Positions 17,536 to 26,481 of a stretch of 57,386 bases of DNA are shown here, one piece after another. The position numbers and the translations under genes are program-made. The stretch is from an uncultured Mycoplasma sp. (GTDB lineage: Bacteria; Bacillota_I; Bacilli_A; RF39; UBA660), in assembly GCA_946554525.1 (NCBI GenBank), contig CAMNSE010000007.1, positions 1-57,386 on the forward strand, in the 5' to 3' direction. The first letter of the stretch is position 1. Each line of letters begins with the position of its first letter. Below the pieces are notes generated by a model. It had not been told where the DNA came from and searched no databases. It was given only the letters and a program-made list of their open reading frames with translations.

Positions 17536-19947
17536 TTATGAGCCAAATAAATTTGGAAAATCAATCCATTTCATTTCAATAACGGCATTTTCATGAACAG
17601 GATTATTAAAATCATATACTTTATCTGTGTCTTTATAATACCATGCATAGCTAAAAGTAAAATATGATGTTTGCATTTTAAATATTTTACCATCTGTAGT
17701 AACATTAATCATATCTCCGAAAGAATTATTGATCGTTTTTTCAAGCATTTTATAATCAAGTTTATCGCCATCTTTTATACACATGGTTTCACTTATTCCC
17801 TCATCATCAGTTAGTGTGCTAAAATATGCAGTTATAGCATGGTATCCTTTTTTCTTACATCCGGATTTATTAGTTTCTTCTAACTCTTTTGTAACGATGT
17901 TAATCATCTTCAAATCAACAACAGTATCACCTAAAACAATAACATCTTTTTGATAATCTTCAAATCCTTCCTTTGTGATTTTAAATTTATATACGCCTTT
18001 AGATAATTCTACATTAAATTTACCTTCACTATCTGTTATAACTTTTTCTAAAACTTGTTCTTCATCATATCTATATATTTCAATATTAACGTCTTTTAAA
18101 GGTATTTCTCCACTTATAATACTGCCAGTTACTTTAACACGATTATCTTCAAGAATATTAGTTTCAAATAATGCATTCTTTATTTTTGTAATTGATGTTT
18201 TAGATAAACCTAAGTTTTCTGCAGATTTAATTAAAGCTAAGCCAAAATCTTCAAAGTCGGCATAAGAAGATAACATAAACAAAGAATTATACCAAACTTT
18301 TGCCATTTCTTTATGAGAAGAAAATGCACCATACCTATCCATTAAATATGCAGCATGCCCTATAACTGTAGCGTTCGTATGAACCCCGCCTTGATCAATT
18401 TCACTTAAAGATGAAACACCAACGGCTTTTAAATAATCTTTTAATTCATAACCTTTCATATAATAATCTGGGAAATAATAGTCTCCTCCTACTTTCTTGG
18501 GAAGATTATTGGCAAAAGGATTTTCCAGATTTCTAGGAGTTCCAAACTCTTTTGCAATATACCAATCTTTATCCTCGATTAAAGACCCTAACACATCAGC
18601 TATTCCCTCATTTAAAGCACCGGTCTCAAACGCCTTATTTTTATCCGCTTTTTTAGGAGAATTAGCAAATTTAGAAGTATGTGATATTACCCCATGAGTA
18701 AATTCATGCCCTAATACATCTTTTGATAAGCTTAAATAATATCCTTCATACTTTCCTATATACATTTGGTTTGTAAGGCTATTCCAAAAAGCATTCCCTA
18801 GTTCTTTACTTGAAAATGTCTCAGCTGTTATTCCTAAGTTTATCTTTATTGAACTTCCTTTATTATCATAAGAGTTTCTTCCTAATACATTTTTATAGTA
18901 ATCATAAATATCTTCATAATATTTCATTGTCGTAACAGCAGCCTTAGCAAGCTCCATATCATAATACTTGATATCATTATCAATTAAATCAACTCTAATT
19001 ATATAATCATCTATAATATTAACAGCTGATGCGAATGTCCCCATTACAGGTCCAACACGAGTAAAATTATAAATGCGGATATCTCTTTTAGGATCAATAA
19101 AGCGATATTTTGTCTTTAAGTCTCCTAAATCATAATAATCTTCTATCTGAATGCTATGTACTATATCTTTAATTCCTTTGCCAGTATAATTATAAATTGC
19201 TTCTTCAAAATAGCTTGACTTATTAATTATTTCTCCACTTACAGCATCAACAATATACTCTCTAGCATCGTTATCTGAATATCCTTTTATCACATATACC
19301 AAATTTGTATTTTGACTATCAGCATAAATACATTTTTCTGATTCATAAATCTTAGCATTACTTCCTAAATCTTTCAAAACGATACTTTCTAAATCTTCTT
19401 TAGATTTTTGATTATTTATATCTATATTTATATTAGGAATATAATTTCCCGCGAAAGTTTTAGCTAGTCCAGATTTATCAACTGTTACAATTATATCATT
19501 ATTGTATACTTTTAAACCTTCATATACTTGATTTAAACGATAATATGTATTATCTTCATAAGAATGTTTCTCTTCAACAGAAAATTCTTGTTTAGAATCA
19601 GTAATTTTTAATAAGTCTTTAACATCATCTAAAACTTTATAAATATCATTATCATCTTTTACTATAACCTTAGAAAAATTACCATCTACAAATTTAGGTA
19701 TACCAACCTCAGAATTAACATATGAAATAATATTTTCTTCCTGTGTTGCGCCATAACCAGAAAGATCTTGTTTTTTGTTCTTAAAAAATATTCCTACTAT
19801 TCCAAAAATACAAGTCACCAATAATAAAACAGCAATAATAATTAAAATTATTTTTTTAATATTATTCTTCTTTTTAAATCTTTGACCACAATTTAAACAG
19901 AATAACGCAGTATCAACATTTTCTGCTCTACACTTTGGACAAGTCAT
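17536..19947 (-). CDS. Membrane-anchored M4 (thermolysin-like) metalloprotease with N-terminal zinc ribbon
   Basis: An 803-residue protein. A zinc ribbon (CPKC at 3-6 and CLNC at 17-20) precedes one membrane segment at about 32-54. Then come an FTP/PepSY-like propeptide region (about 90-245) and an M4 peptidase domain. It has HEFTH at 414-418, the third zinc ligand E447 in ALNEGIAD, and the transition-state His H523 in GGVHTN. A carboxypeptidase-regulatory-like beta domain follows (about 605-670). All catalytic residues are present, so it should be active outside the cell. M4 enzymes are normally secreted with a cleaved signal; here the anchor and cytosolic zinc ribbon are unusual. It lies upstream of the zinc-ribbon Yip1-like gene. 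Confidence 0.88.
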   Translation of the reverse strand: MTCPKCRAENVDTALFCLNCGQRFKKKNNIKKIILIIIAVLLLVTCIFGIVGIFFKNKKQDLSGYGATQEENIISYVNSEVGIPKFVDGNFSKVIVKDDNDIYKVLDDVKDLLKITDSKQEFSVEEKHSYEDNTYYRLNQVYEGLKVYNNDIIVTVDKSGLAKTFAGNYIPNINIDINNQKSKEDLESIVLKDLGSNAKIYESEKCIYADSQNTNLVYVIKGYSDNDAREYIVDAVSGEIINKSSYFEEAIYNYTGKGIKDIVHSIQIEDYYDLGDLKTKYRFIDPKRDIRIYNFTRVGPVMGTFASAVNIIDDYIIRVDLIDNDIKYYDMELAKAAVTTMKYYEDIYDYYKNVLGRNSYDNKGSSIKINLGITAETFSSKELGNAFWNSLTNQMYIGKYEGYYLSLSKDVLGHEFTHGVISHTSKFANSPKKADKNKAFETGALNEGIADVLGSLIEDKDWYIAKEFGTPRNLENPFANNLPKKVGGDYYFPDYYMKGYELKDYLKAVGVSSLSEIDQGGVHTNATVIGHAAYLMDRYGAFSSHKEMAKVWYNSLFMLSSYADFEDFGLALIKSAENLGLSKTSITKIKNALFETNILEDNRVKVTGSIISGEIPLKDVNIEIYRYDEEQVLEKVITDSEGKFNVELSKGVYKFKITKEGFEDYQKDVIVLGDTVVDLKMINIVTKELEETNKSGCKKKGYHAITAYFSTLTDDEGISETMCIKDGDKLDYKMLEKTINNSFGDMINVTTDGKIFKMQTSYFTFSYAWYYKDTDKVYDFNNPVHENAVIEMKWIDFPNLFGS

Positions 19948-20008
19948 AAAGACACCCTCCCAACATAATCAACCTCTATGATAATAAATTATATCATAAT
20001 AAAAAAAT

Positions 20009-20039
20009 AAAAGATAGACTATTTTAAATCTATCATTTT
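20009..20039 (-). terminator. lemA terminator
   Basis: AGATAGA / TCTATC stem with flanking A/T pairs and a T-run on the minus-strand side, 14 bases after lemA. Confidence 0.6.
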
Positions 20040-20052
20040 ATTTATCTAAGTA

Positions 20053-20640
20053 TTAATTGTATGGTTTTACTACTGGTGGCTCTTTTTTGCCGTCAGAAAC
20101 TTTAAATAATTCAAATGGAGTACTAAATCCCATCACTTTTGCTACTATTACAGAAGGAAAAGATCTAATTAATGAATTGTAAGAAGTAGCATTACTATTA
20201 TATTGTCTTCTAGCTGCTGATATTTCATTTTCTACGTTAGCAGTCTCTCTAGCTGTAAACATGCCAATTTCTTTTATCGAATCTAATTCTGGATACGCTT
20301 CTGTGCGTATAGCAGGATTAGCAATAAATGCTGAAATTTGGTTACTTGCTTCAACTTTATCATTAATAGAACCATTTTTAGCCTTACTAATACCACTTCT
20401 AAGCCCGGCAACCTGAGTTTGCGTATCAGCTTCGAACTTATAACTGTTCATTGTCTGATCAAGTAATGATTCTATTTCATCAAACCTTTTTTCCAAATAA
20501 ACATCAATATTACTAAAAGACTTTTCAACTCTTCTTTTTTTAGCATTTAAATTATTATAAATTAAAATTATTAATAAAACTAATACAATAACAACTGTAA
20601 GAACGGGATTCTTACTAATCCAATTTAAAATAGCATCCAT
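20053..20640 (-). CDS. lemA: LemA family protein
   Basis: A 195-residue LemA protein: an N-terminal membrane segment (about 12-29) followed by long helices. It holds the signatures YNNLNAKKRRVEKSFSNIDV and, later, AARRQYNSNATSYNSLIRSFP, which are diagnostic. The C-terminus is probably extracellular or exposed. The function of LemA is not established. It starts 18 bases after the DUF3137 gene, a pairing seen in many Firmicutes. The ribosome site is AGGAGTGAT. Confidence 0.92.
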   Translation of the reverse strand: MDAILNWISKNPVLTVVIVLVLLIILIYNNLNAKKRRVEKSFSNIDVYLEKRFDEIESLLDQTMNSYKFEADTQTQVAGLRSGISKAKNGSINDKVEASNQISAFIANPAIRTEAYPELDSIKEIGMFTARETANVENEISAARRQYNSNATSYNSLIRSFPSVIVAKVMGFSTPFELFKVSDGKKEPPVVKPYN

Positions 20641-20658
20641 TTTATCACTCCTATCTTT

Positions 20659-22005
20659 CTAAACTCTACTATTTTTTGCTTCTATTTTAGCTTTTTTTAT
20701 TTCATTCTTATATAAATTTTCAAATTCATCAACATTCATTTCACATATATTTTTAATACCTAATTCATAAGAATCAATAACGTTAGTATTAATATCATAA
20801 TAATTGTCTTGATCCATATATGTATTATATAAATAACATAAATATTTTATAACAAATAGTTTTTCCATATAAGGAAATACATTATAATATTGAAATTCAT
20901 CACTGCCAAATAAACTAATTGATGGCTTCGATACATGAGAATATTTTTCCTTATATGTTTTTTTGAAATCTAAAAATGTTCCTTGTTTAATTTTTTGATA
21001 TAAACTACTATCCATATTCACCCAAAAAGTAATACCATTATCTGTTATATTCATATTAAACGAATTATATCTATATTTTAAGAATAACATTCTTTGCTCA
21101 AATGCTGGGGTAATAATCTTCGTAACAGCATGCATCGCATCTTCATTATCAATAAACCCAGAAGAACCACTCATTCTACAATCAAGAGCTTTATTTAACT
21201 CTTCAGAATTAAAATTATATTCTAAATTGCTTTCATATATTCCCTTAAATGTATCCTCAGCCATACTTGAGACTAAATTGTCATCTTCTATTATTCTAAT
21301 AGTATTTCCTTTTAAAATATTATATGGAATATTCTTTTCACATTTTGCATAAAATCCACTAAATATTTTCTCACTTTTACTACTTTTAAGTCCATTTGAA
21401 TCAATAGTTTCAAAAGTATCATTTAATATAATATCTGATAACCCAGCACTATCATCCCTGATTGTTGCTGTAAATGAATTATATTTTTTTAAACTAGTAT
21501 AATGAGGCAAGCTTTGTTTTAATTCATCTTCATCAAGATTATTTCTTCCATAATAATATTTAGCGCATTCATATGGATTAGTTATTAAACTAAAAAATGT
21601 ATTATTATAATATTCTTTATAGGATTCTTCTTTCCAAACTATTACTAACAAAATAATATACACAACTACCAAAATTATATTAATTATAATTGCTAAATTT
21701 CTATTAAAGTATTCAAAAGATGCCTTCATTGCTATGCCAAAAATTAATAATATCAATATTAAAATAAAGTTAAGTATTCTGTCATACTTTTTACCAATAA
21801 AAGAATATTTTAGATATTCATAAAAGAAATTATTAGAATATATAAGTTTTGATACTTCTACTGCAGATGATCCTAAATATCTTTCCATATCACCTAAAGT
21901 ATTAATAGACCTATCGTAGTTAATAACTTCATTATTTAATGCATTAAAATATTCATGTCCTTTAAAAAAAGCCTTTTTCCTTTTTTTAATAAGGTGATTA
22001 ATCAA
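20659..22005 (-). CDS. DUF3137 membrane protein, LemA partner
   Basis: A 448-residue protein with two adjacent membrane segments at about 78-120 and a large cytosolic C-terminal region. DUF3137 features are visible: FETIDSNGLKSSKSEKIFSG, a GNTIRIIED motif and GITFWVNMDSSLY. I chose the TTG at 22003-22005, which lies 8 bases behind GGAGGTGA; the GTG at 22017 lies inside that ribosome site. It is upstream of lemA with 18 bases between, so the pair probably forms a membrane complex of unknown role. Confidence 0.8.
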   Translation of the reverse strand: MINHLIKKRKKAFFKGHEYFNALNNEVINYDRSINTLGDMERYLGSSAVEVSKLIYSNNFFYEYLKYSFIGKKYDRILNFILILILLIFGIAMKASFEYFNRNLAIIINIILVVVYIILLVIVWKEESYKEYYNNTFFSLITNPYECAKYYYGRNNLDEDELKQSLPHYTSLKKYNSFTATIRDDSAGLSDIILNDTFETIDSNGLKSSKSEKIFSGFYAKCEKNIPYNILKGNTIRIIEDDNLVSSMAEDTFKGIYESNLEYNFNSEELNKALDCRMSGSSGFIDNEDAMHAVTKIITPAFEQRMLFLKYRYNSFNMNITDNGITFWVNMDSSLYQKIKQGTFLDFKKTYKEKYSHVSKPSISLFGSDEFQYYNVFPYMEKLFVIKYLCYLYNTYMDQDNYYDINTNVIDSYELGIKNICEMNVDEFENLYKNEIKKAKIEAKNSRV

Positions 22006-22120
22006 TATTAATTTCACCTCCTAGCATATTATTCTGAACATAGTACTCACTATCATCCAAAATTATTATAACATATTAATTATTACCATATCCAAATAAT
22101 TAATATGACTTAACATTTCT

Positions 22121-23002
22121 TTACAAATTACTTATATTTATCCCTACGCTTGCTCCTTCACTAGCCGCGGTTACTATCTGATAAATATCTTTTTTTATAA
22201 CATCTCCACAAGCATAAACTCCTGATATATTTGTTTCATAGTTTTTATTAACAACAATATATCCATTATCCAAATCAACATTTGTGTTTTTTAAAAAGTT
22301 AGTATTTGGTAAAAAACCTATATATATAAACACACAAGATACTAATAATTCTTTACCGCTTTTTAATGCAATACCTCTAAATTCATCATTTTCACTAATT
22401 ATATCCACTACCTCATCATTTAAAATGAGTTCTATTTTAGAATTATTACGTACCTCTTTACTTAATATTTCTTCTCCACGAAATTCATCTCTTCTGTGTA
22501 TAAGATAAACTTTATCCACAATATTTGATAAGTAAATAGCCTCACTTAAAGCACTAGAGCCTCCACCTATAACCGCAACATGCTTACCTTTATATAAAGC
22601 GCCATCACATAATGCGCATGTACTAATTCCTCTACCTAAATACTTTTCTTCATTTTCAAGTCCTAACATTTTAGGTTGTCTTCCTGTAGCTATTACAACA
22701 TATTTTGCTTGATAGGTACCACTTCCAGTTTTTACAGTTTTAATGGAATCAAAAGAAACATCCGTTACTGTTTCTAATTTATATTCTATTCCAAGTTCAT
22801 TTACTTCTAAAAAAAGATTATAAGCAAAATCAGGTCCGCTTATACTTTTAATACCCGGATAGTTTTCAATATTAACTATATTATTAATTATTCCTCCCGG
22901 TGCGGAACCCTCAAGCATTAATACATTTTTTCCCGCTCTTTTTAAATAAATAGCGCTTGATATGCCACTAATACCCATACCAATAACTATAACATCATAC
23001 AT
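22121..23002 (-). CDS. trxB: Thioredoxin reductase
   Basis: A 293-residue flavoprotein that reduces thioredoxin with NADPH. The FAD motif VIGMGISGISSA is at 6-17, the redox pair is CALC at 129-132 in the STCALCDGA context, the NADPH motif GGGSSALSEA follows, and VYACGDV closes the FAD domain. The start at 23000-23002 follows GGAGGAAG; the open frame extends to 23017. It lies 20 bases after lgt. NADPH use is inferred: the HRRDEFR motif supports it. Confidence 0.94.
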   Translation of the reverse strand: MYDVIVIGMGISGISSAIYLKRAGKNVLMLEGSAPGGIINNIVNIENYPGIKSISGPDFAYNLFLEVNELGIEYKLETVTDVSFDSIKTVKTGSGTYQAKYVVIATGRQPKMLGLENEEKYLGRGISTCALCDGALYKGKHVAVIGGGSSALSEAIYLSNIVDKVYLIHRRDEFRGEEILSKEVRNNSKIELILNDEVVDIISENDEFRGIALKSGKELLVSCVFIYIGFLPNTNFLKNTNVDLDNGYIVVNKNYETNISGVYACGDVIKKDIYQIVTAASEGASVGINISNL

Positions 23003-23022
23003 TTTTCTTCCTCCCATATTTC

Positions 23023-23832
23023 TTAACTTATTCTATCTCTATTTATATCATTATATAAATTAACATATTTTCCTTTTTTATTTAAATAAATAAAATAGCA
23101 AAAACCAAAAATAAATGAAGCAATAGAAATAATTTGAGCTATTTTAAATCCTCCAAGCATAAGAGAATCTGTTCGCCATGATTCAATAAAGAATCTGCCA
23201 AAACTATACCACATTAAATACATACATGTAGTCCCCCCTACTTTAATATATTTATATTTTCTTACAATTAGTAAAACAATAAATCCAAGTAAACACCATA
23301 AAAACTCAAAATAGAATGTTGGTAAATAAATAATTCCTCCAATATTCATTCCATCAATAATAAATTCAGGCACATGAAGAGCATGTAAGTGCGCAATAGT
23401 GGTTGCAAACCCATGTGCTTCACTATTAAAGAAATTGCCCCATCTGCCAATAGCTTGAGCTAAAATTATAGCTGGAACAGCAATATCAAGAATTCTTAAA
23501 AACTCAAGATTCTTCCTTTTTGTATAAACATAAACTGCTATAGCACCAAAAATTAAGCCACCATGAATCGCAAGTCCACCATTCCATACTTCAAATATTT
23601 CTAATAAATTATATTTATAATAAGAAATATTAAATACTACATAATAAAGTCTTGCTCCAATAAGTCCAACAATAACTCCCCAAAAACATAAATCAATAAC
23701 TGTATCTTTAGAAATATTAAATTTTTTAGCTTCTCTTAAAACTAATATTACTCCTATAATAATACCAATTAATATTAAAACTGAATACCATTTAAACTCT
23801 AAACCAAAAATATTAAACATTACTGGATTCAT
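23023..23832 (-). CDS. lgt: Prolipoprotein diacylglyceryl transferase
   Basis: A 269-residue multi-pass membrane enzyme that transfers diacylglycerol to the lipobox Cys of prolipoproteins. Family motifs are present: WYSVLILIGIIIG, ARLYYVVFN, the catalytic-region motif HGGLIFGAIAVY, and the Lgt signature GRWGNFFNSEAHG, whose Arg and Asn are conserved. YSFGRFFIESWRTDSL gives the C-terminal catalytic Arg region. It is transcribed with trxB. Confidence 0.96.
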   Translation of the reverse strand: MNPVMFNIFGLEFKWYSVLILIGIIIGVILVLREAKKFNISKDTVIDLCFWGVIVGLIGARLYYVVFNISYYKYNLLEIFEVWNGGLAIHGGLIFGAIAVYVYTKRKNLEFLRILDIAVPAIILAQAIGRWGNFFNSEAHGFATTIAHLHALHVPEFIIDGMNIGGIIYLPTFYFEFLWCLLGFIVLLIVRKYKYIKVGGTTCMYLMWYSFGRFFIESWRTDSLMLGGFKIAQIISIASFIFGFCYFIYLNKKGKYVNLYNDINRDRIS

Positions 23833-23877
23833 ACTATCACCATTATTATTATACTAATTAAATTAAAAAAACACAAA

Positions 23878-23903
23878 CAAAAAAGAGAGAAATAACTTCT
23901 CTC
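23878..23903 (-). terminator. Hairpin between surface gene B and lgt
   Basis: GAGAGAA/TTCTCTC stem (23885-23891 with 23897-23903) with a T-run on the minus-strand 3' side. It lies downstream of the surface gene and upstream of lgt, so it insulates lgt from that transcript. Confidence 0.6.
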
Positions 23904-23929
23904 ATATGAAATTTGAAACATTTCTGCCC

Positions 23930-23966
23930 ATATATAATATAATAGAAAAGCTATATAGGCAGAAAT
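23930..23966 (-). terminator. Terminator of surface gene B
   Basis: ATTTCTGCC pairs with GGCAGAAAT, with ATATA/TATAT extending the stem inward. It lies just after the stop of the gene at 23973-25247. No clear T-run follows, so strength is uncertain. Confidence 0.5.
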
Positions 23967-23972
23967 TAATAC

Positions 23973-25247
23973 TTAATTTAATACTAAATCATATGGTTTA
24001 GATTGTGAACCATCTTTTCCATTATCAACTATAGATACATTAGATTTTAGATAAACTACCGGATACACTGCATTTATGGATGAAGGTTCAGTGTTCAACA
24101 ACTTACCGCCAAACAAATAAAGGACAGTATTACTACATGAAGAATGAGATGCAATTGTACATTGATTATTACCACTATAAAGCCAATTGTTTCTAAAGCA
24201 TTTCTGTATCCTCATGTCCCCATATTTATTTAAAGTTGTTGTTCTTGGACAAATTTCACTATCTACTGCATATCCATAATCACTTGGATACATTAAGCCT
24301 ATATATCCATTCCATGTTGCTACACTTGGATTTGCAGCAGCTCCTTTTATTCCTCTTTCTTCTATGTAAATCGCTGACGCAGTTTGAACAGGAGATGAAA
24401 CACTACCAATATTCCATTTTACATTTTCTATCATATCTCTTGCTGTATCTTTAATACTTTTTCCTGTTATTGTTACTGTTGGATTAGAACTAACGTGAGA
24501 GTTACTTGGATTTCTATATGTATAATTTATATCTTCTCCAATATAGTATTGTCCATTTAATATTGTTTTTATATCTGACTGTGTCCAATCATTTGAACCA
24601 TAGTCTCCATATGTATCCCAAGCAATGACCCCTATACCTCCTTTCCTTATTATTTTTACCAATGATTCTGTTGTTCCAGATGTTGTTTCTACTTCAAATA
24701 CACCGATTATTCTCCATAACTCATTATTGAATCTTACATAATTATTTGGATTTCGCCCTTCATATCTATATCCTGTATCTATTAATTCGCCACTATCACT
24801 TGTAAATGTTTCATGTACCATTTCATTCTTTGCTATTAAATTTCTACATAAATCATTAGTACAATATTCTTTATCAAAAAATAAATAGCACTTTGTTCCT
24901 TTTTTGCTTATACCAATTTCTACTTTGCCATCTTTATATTCTATAGGTATACTTGTGTCTTTACTTCCATTTACTTCACAATATGATTCGCTACTTAGTG
25001 TATATCCACTTGTTGGTACTGTATCTACCGTATCATATCCTCCGCTAGAGTTTTGTACCTTTATTGCCATTACATTTAAATCACTTATACTATAATTAAC
25101 AGTTTTATTTATTAAGTTTAATCTTTGTTCAGCTTTGTAATTTGCTCTTGTTGATACAAAGAACACTACTGATGTTATAGCAAGTATTGCTATAACTCCT
25201 ACTATCCATTTCTTTCTATTATCTTTTTTTATTGTTTCGAACTTCAT
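23973..25247 (-). CDS. Membrane-anchored surface protein, DUF6273-like C-terminus (paralogue B)
   Basis: A 424-residue paralogue of the proteins at 121-1548 and 39717-41159. MKFETIKKDNRKKW precedes one membrane segment (about 14-33). The shared N-terminal module holds SGYTLSSESYCEVNGSKDTS and KKGTKCYLFF. The C-terminal part holds NNYVRFNNELWRIIGVFEV, YIGLMYPSDYGYA and a final VYPVVYLKS, the DUF6273-like order. I chose the ATG at 25245-25247 behind AAAGGATAGGGATTGT; the longer frame has no ribosome site. The first 90 bases of coding sequence are nearly identical to paralogue C, which suggests recent duplication or gene conversion. The divergent XRE gene probably controls it. Confidence 0.75.
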   Translation of the reverse strand: MKFETIKKDNRKKWIVGVIAILAITSVVFFVSTRANYKAEQRLNLINKTVNYSISDLNVMAIKVQNSSGGYDTVDTVPTSGYTLSSESYCEVNGSKDTSIPIEYKDGKVEIGISKKGTKCYLFFDKEYCTNDLCRNLIAKNEMVHETFTSDSGELIDTGYRYEGRNPNNYVRFNNELWRIIGVFEVETTSGTTESLVKIIRKGGIGVIAWDTYGDYGSNDWTQSDIKTILNGQYYIGEDINYTYRNPSNSHVSSNPTVTITGKSIKDTARDMIENVKWNIGSVSSPVQTASAIYIEERGIKGAAANPSVATWNGYIGLMYPSDYGYAVDSEICPRTTTLNKYGDMRIQKCFRNNWLYSGNNQCTIASHSSCSNTVLYLFGGKLLNTEPSSINAVYPVVYLKSNVSIVDNGKDGSQSKPYDLVLN

Positions 25248-25271
25248 ACAATCCCTATCCTTTACCATTCC

Positions 25272-25318
25272 ATTATAGGCAAAATATAACTATAAGTCAA
25301 TAGTTAAAATATAACTAT
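25272..25318 (-). promoter_or_regulatory. Promoter of surface gene B with tandem operator-like repeats
   Basis: On the minus strand TTGACT (25295-25300) and TATAAT (25272-25277) are separated by 17 bases. The 13-base sequence AAAATATAACTAT (plus strand) occurs at 25281-25293 in the spacer and at 25306-25318 just upstream of the -35. The distal copy is part of the inverted repeat ATAGTT-N7-AACTAT (25300-25318). A repressor bound here would block RNA polymerase. The adjacent XRE protein is the obvious candidate. Confidence 0.6.
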
Positions 25319-25342
25319 GATATATTTCTTTTGGTGATAAAT

Positions 25343-25567
25343 ATGAACAGACTAAAAGAAATTAGAGAAGATAAAGACCTATTTCAAAAAGATATAGCTA
25401 GATTATTAAATATCGATCAATCAAACTATAGTAAATATGAACTTGAAAAAATAAACATACCTATTGATGCCTTACATAAGCTAGCTGATTTTTATAAAAC
25501 TTCAATAGATTACTTACTTTATAGGACTGATGAAAGAAATCCTTACCCTAAGAGTTTAATAAAATAA
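25343..25567 (+). CDS. Small XRE-family regulator
   Basis: A 74-residue single-domain XRE protein: MNRLKEIREDKDLFQKDIAR, then LLNIDQSNYSKYELEK and a C-terminal LHKLADFYKTSIDYLL. The ATG at 25343 has GGTGAT 4 bases upstream; the open frame extends to a TTG at 25331. It is divergent from surface gene B and the intergenic region holds tandem repeats, so it is probably that gene's repressor. Confidence 0.88.
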   Translation: MNRLKEIREDKDLFQKDIARLLNIDQSNYSKYELEKINIPIDALHKLADFYKTSIDYLLYRTDERNPYPKSLIK

Positions 25568-25596
25568 AAAAAGAAGTATTATTTATCTAATACTTC
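25566..25596 (-). terminator. Terminator of the YafQ/RelB pair
   Basis: GAAGTATTA/TAATACTTC stem (25573-25581 with 25588-25596) with a seven-base T-run on the minus-strand side. Confidence 0.7.
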
Positions 25597-25869
25597 ACTA
25601 TGAGTTCCTGTATTTACTAATAATAAAATTATTTCTTCTTCTAGATATTTATATATGAGTACCCAATCTGGTTCAATATGACAATCTCTACAATTTTTAA
25701 ATCTTTTGTCATTATATAATGAATGATCTTTATATTTTGGGTCTAATTGTTCTTTTCTTGAAAGCATATCGACAACACTCATTAGTTTATTGATATCTTT
25801 CCCTTGCTTTTCTATTTTTTTAAATGATTTTTTAAACTCTTTTGTATATTTTATTTTATAATTAGTCAT
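25579..25869 (-). CDS. YafQ/RelE-family mRNA interferase toxin
   Basis: A 96-residue protein of the YafQ branch of RelE toxins: MTNYKIKYTKEFKKSFKKIE, LSRKEQLDPKYKDHSL, KNCRDCHIEPDWVLIY and the closing LLLVNTGTHSEVL. In this family a C-terminal His and the HIEPD region lie at the RNase site. It overlaps the antitoxin by 8 bases. Such toxins cleave mRNA on the ribosome. Confidence 0.9.
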   Translation of the reverse strand: MTNYKIKYTKEFKKSFKKIEKQGKDINKLMSVVDMLSRKEQLDPKYKDHSLYNDKRFKNCRDCHIEPDWVLIYKYLEEEIILLLVNTGTHSEVLDK

Positions 25870-26176
25870 CTGATGCTAAAGCCTCTTTTAATTCTTGCAC
25901 ATTTTTATAACTTTTATACTCTTCCGGATGTTTTTCTATATATTCAAGTTCTTTTGCTGATGCTTCAAGTTCTTCTTTTGTAAAATATTTAAGGAGTTCA
26001 TATTCTTCTTTTGGAATTGATACTTCAAATGGAATACTTCCCCTCATTATTAGTTGCTTAATAGTCATATTTATTAATCCACTCATTGAAACTCCCAATC
26101 TTGACAATATTTCAGTTGCTTGTTCCTTATCTTGTTTATCTATTTGAACACTTATAGCTGTCATTGTACTAGCCAT
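25862..26176 (-). CDS. RelB/DinJ-family antitoxin
   Basis: A 104-residue ribbon-helix-helix antitoxin. The N-terminal MTAISVQIDKQDKEQATEIL and LGVSMSGLINMTIKQLI are typical of DinJ/RelB. The C-terminal half (ELEASAKELEYIEKHPEEYK) would wrap around the toxin. I chose the ATG at 26174-26176 behind TGGAGATG; the open frame extends to 26239 without ribosome site. It is first in the operon, as usual for type II systems. Confidence 0.88.
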   Translation of the reverse strand: MASTMTAISVQIDKQDKEQATEILSRLGVSMSGLINMTIKQLIMRGSIPFEVSIPKEEYELLKYFTKEELEASAKELEYIEKHPEEYKSYKNVQELKEALASDD

Positions 26177-26206
26177 AATAAATACATCTCCATTTCTATA
26201 AGAAAT

Positions 26207-26235
26207 ATAATACCATTCTAATATATAAAAGTCAA
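26207..26235 (-). promoter_or_regulatory. Promoter of the toxin-antitoxin operon
   Basis: TTGACT (26230-26235), a 17-base spacer and TATTAT (26207-26212) on the minus strand. It lies 30 bases before the chosen antitoxin start and overlaps the open frame upstream of it, which supports that start. Autorepression by the antitoxin is expected. Confidence 0.6.
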
Positions 26236-26322
26236 GCATTTATATATTAAATCTATATAATATTTATATAATTATTATATGTTAAAATATTAAAAGTATA
26301 CACTTTATTTATGTATAATACA

Positions 26323-26348
26323 AAAAAGAAGAGAATTCTCTTCTTTTT
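26323..26348. terminator. Perfect 26-base palindrome, bidirectional terminator
   Basis: AAAAAGAAGAGAA followed directly by its complement. T-runs occur on both strands. It lies in the 305-base space between the antitoxin start and the LTA synthase stop. The rest of that space (26349-26445) holds A/T-rich sequence without a clear gene. Confidence 0.6.
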
Positions 26349-26445
26349 AGATATTACTTTTTAATATCGTTAATACATATAATATTAGATTGATATCAAA
26401 ACATAATTTGTACTAAGTAATACCTGTGTACATATATAGTGTATG

Positions 26446-26476
26446 AAAAAAAGGGGTTTATAAACAACCTCTTTTT
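26446..26476 (-). terminator. Terminator of the LTA synthase-like gene
   Basis: AAAGAGGTT pairs with AACCCCTTT (with G-U-type imperfections) and a T7 run follows on the minus strand, just after the stop at 26482. Confidence 0.6.
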
Positions 26477-26481
26477 ACCAT

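Noticed and set aside
26349-26445. Possible small gene between the antitoxin and the LTA synthase-like gene
   Set aside because: I found no frame with a ribosome site; the stretch is A/T-rich filler between two terminators.
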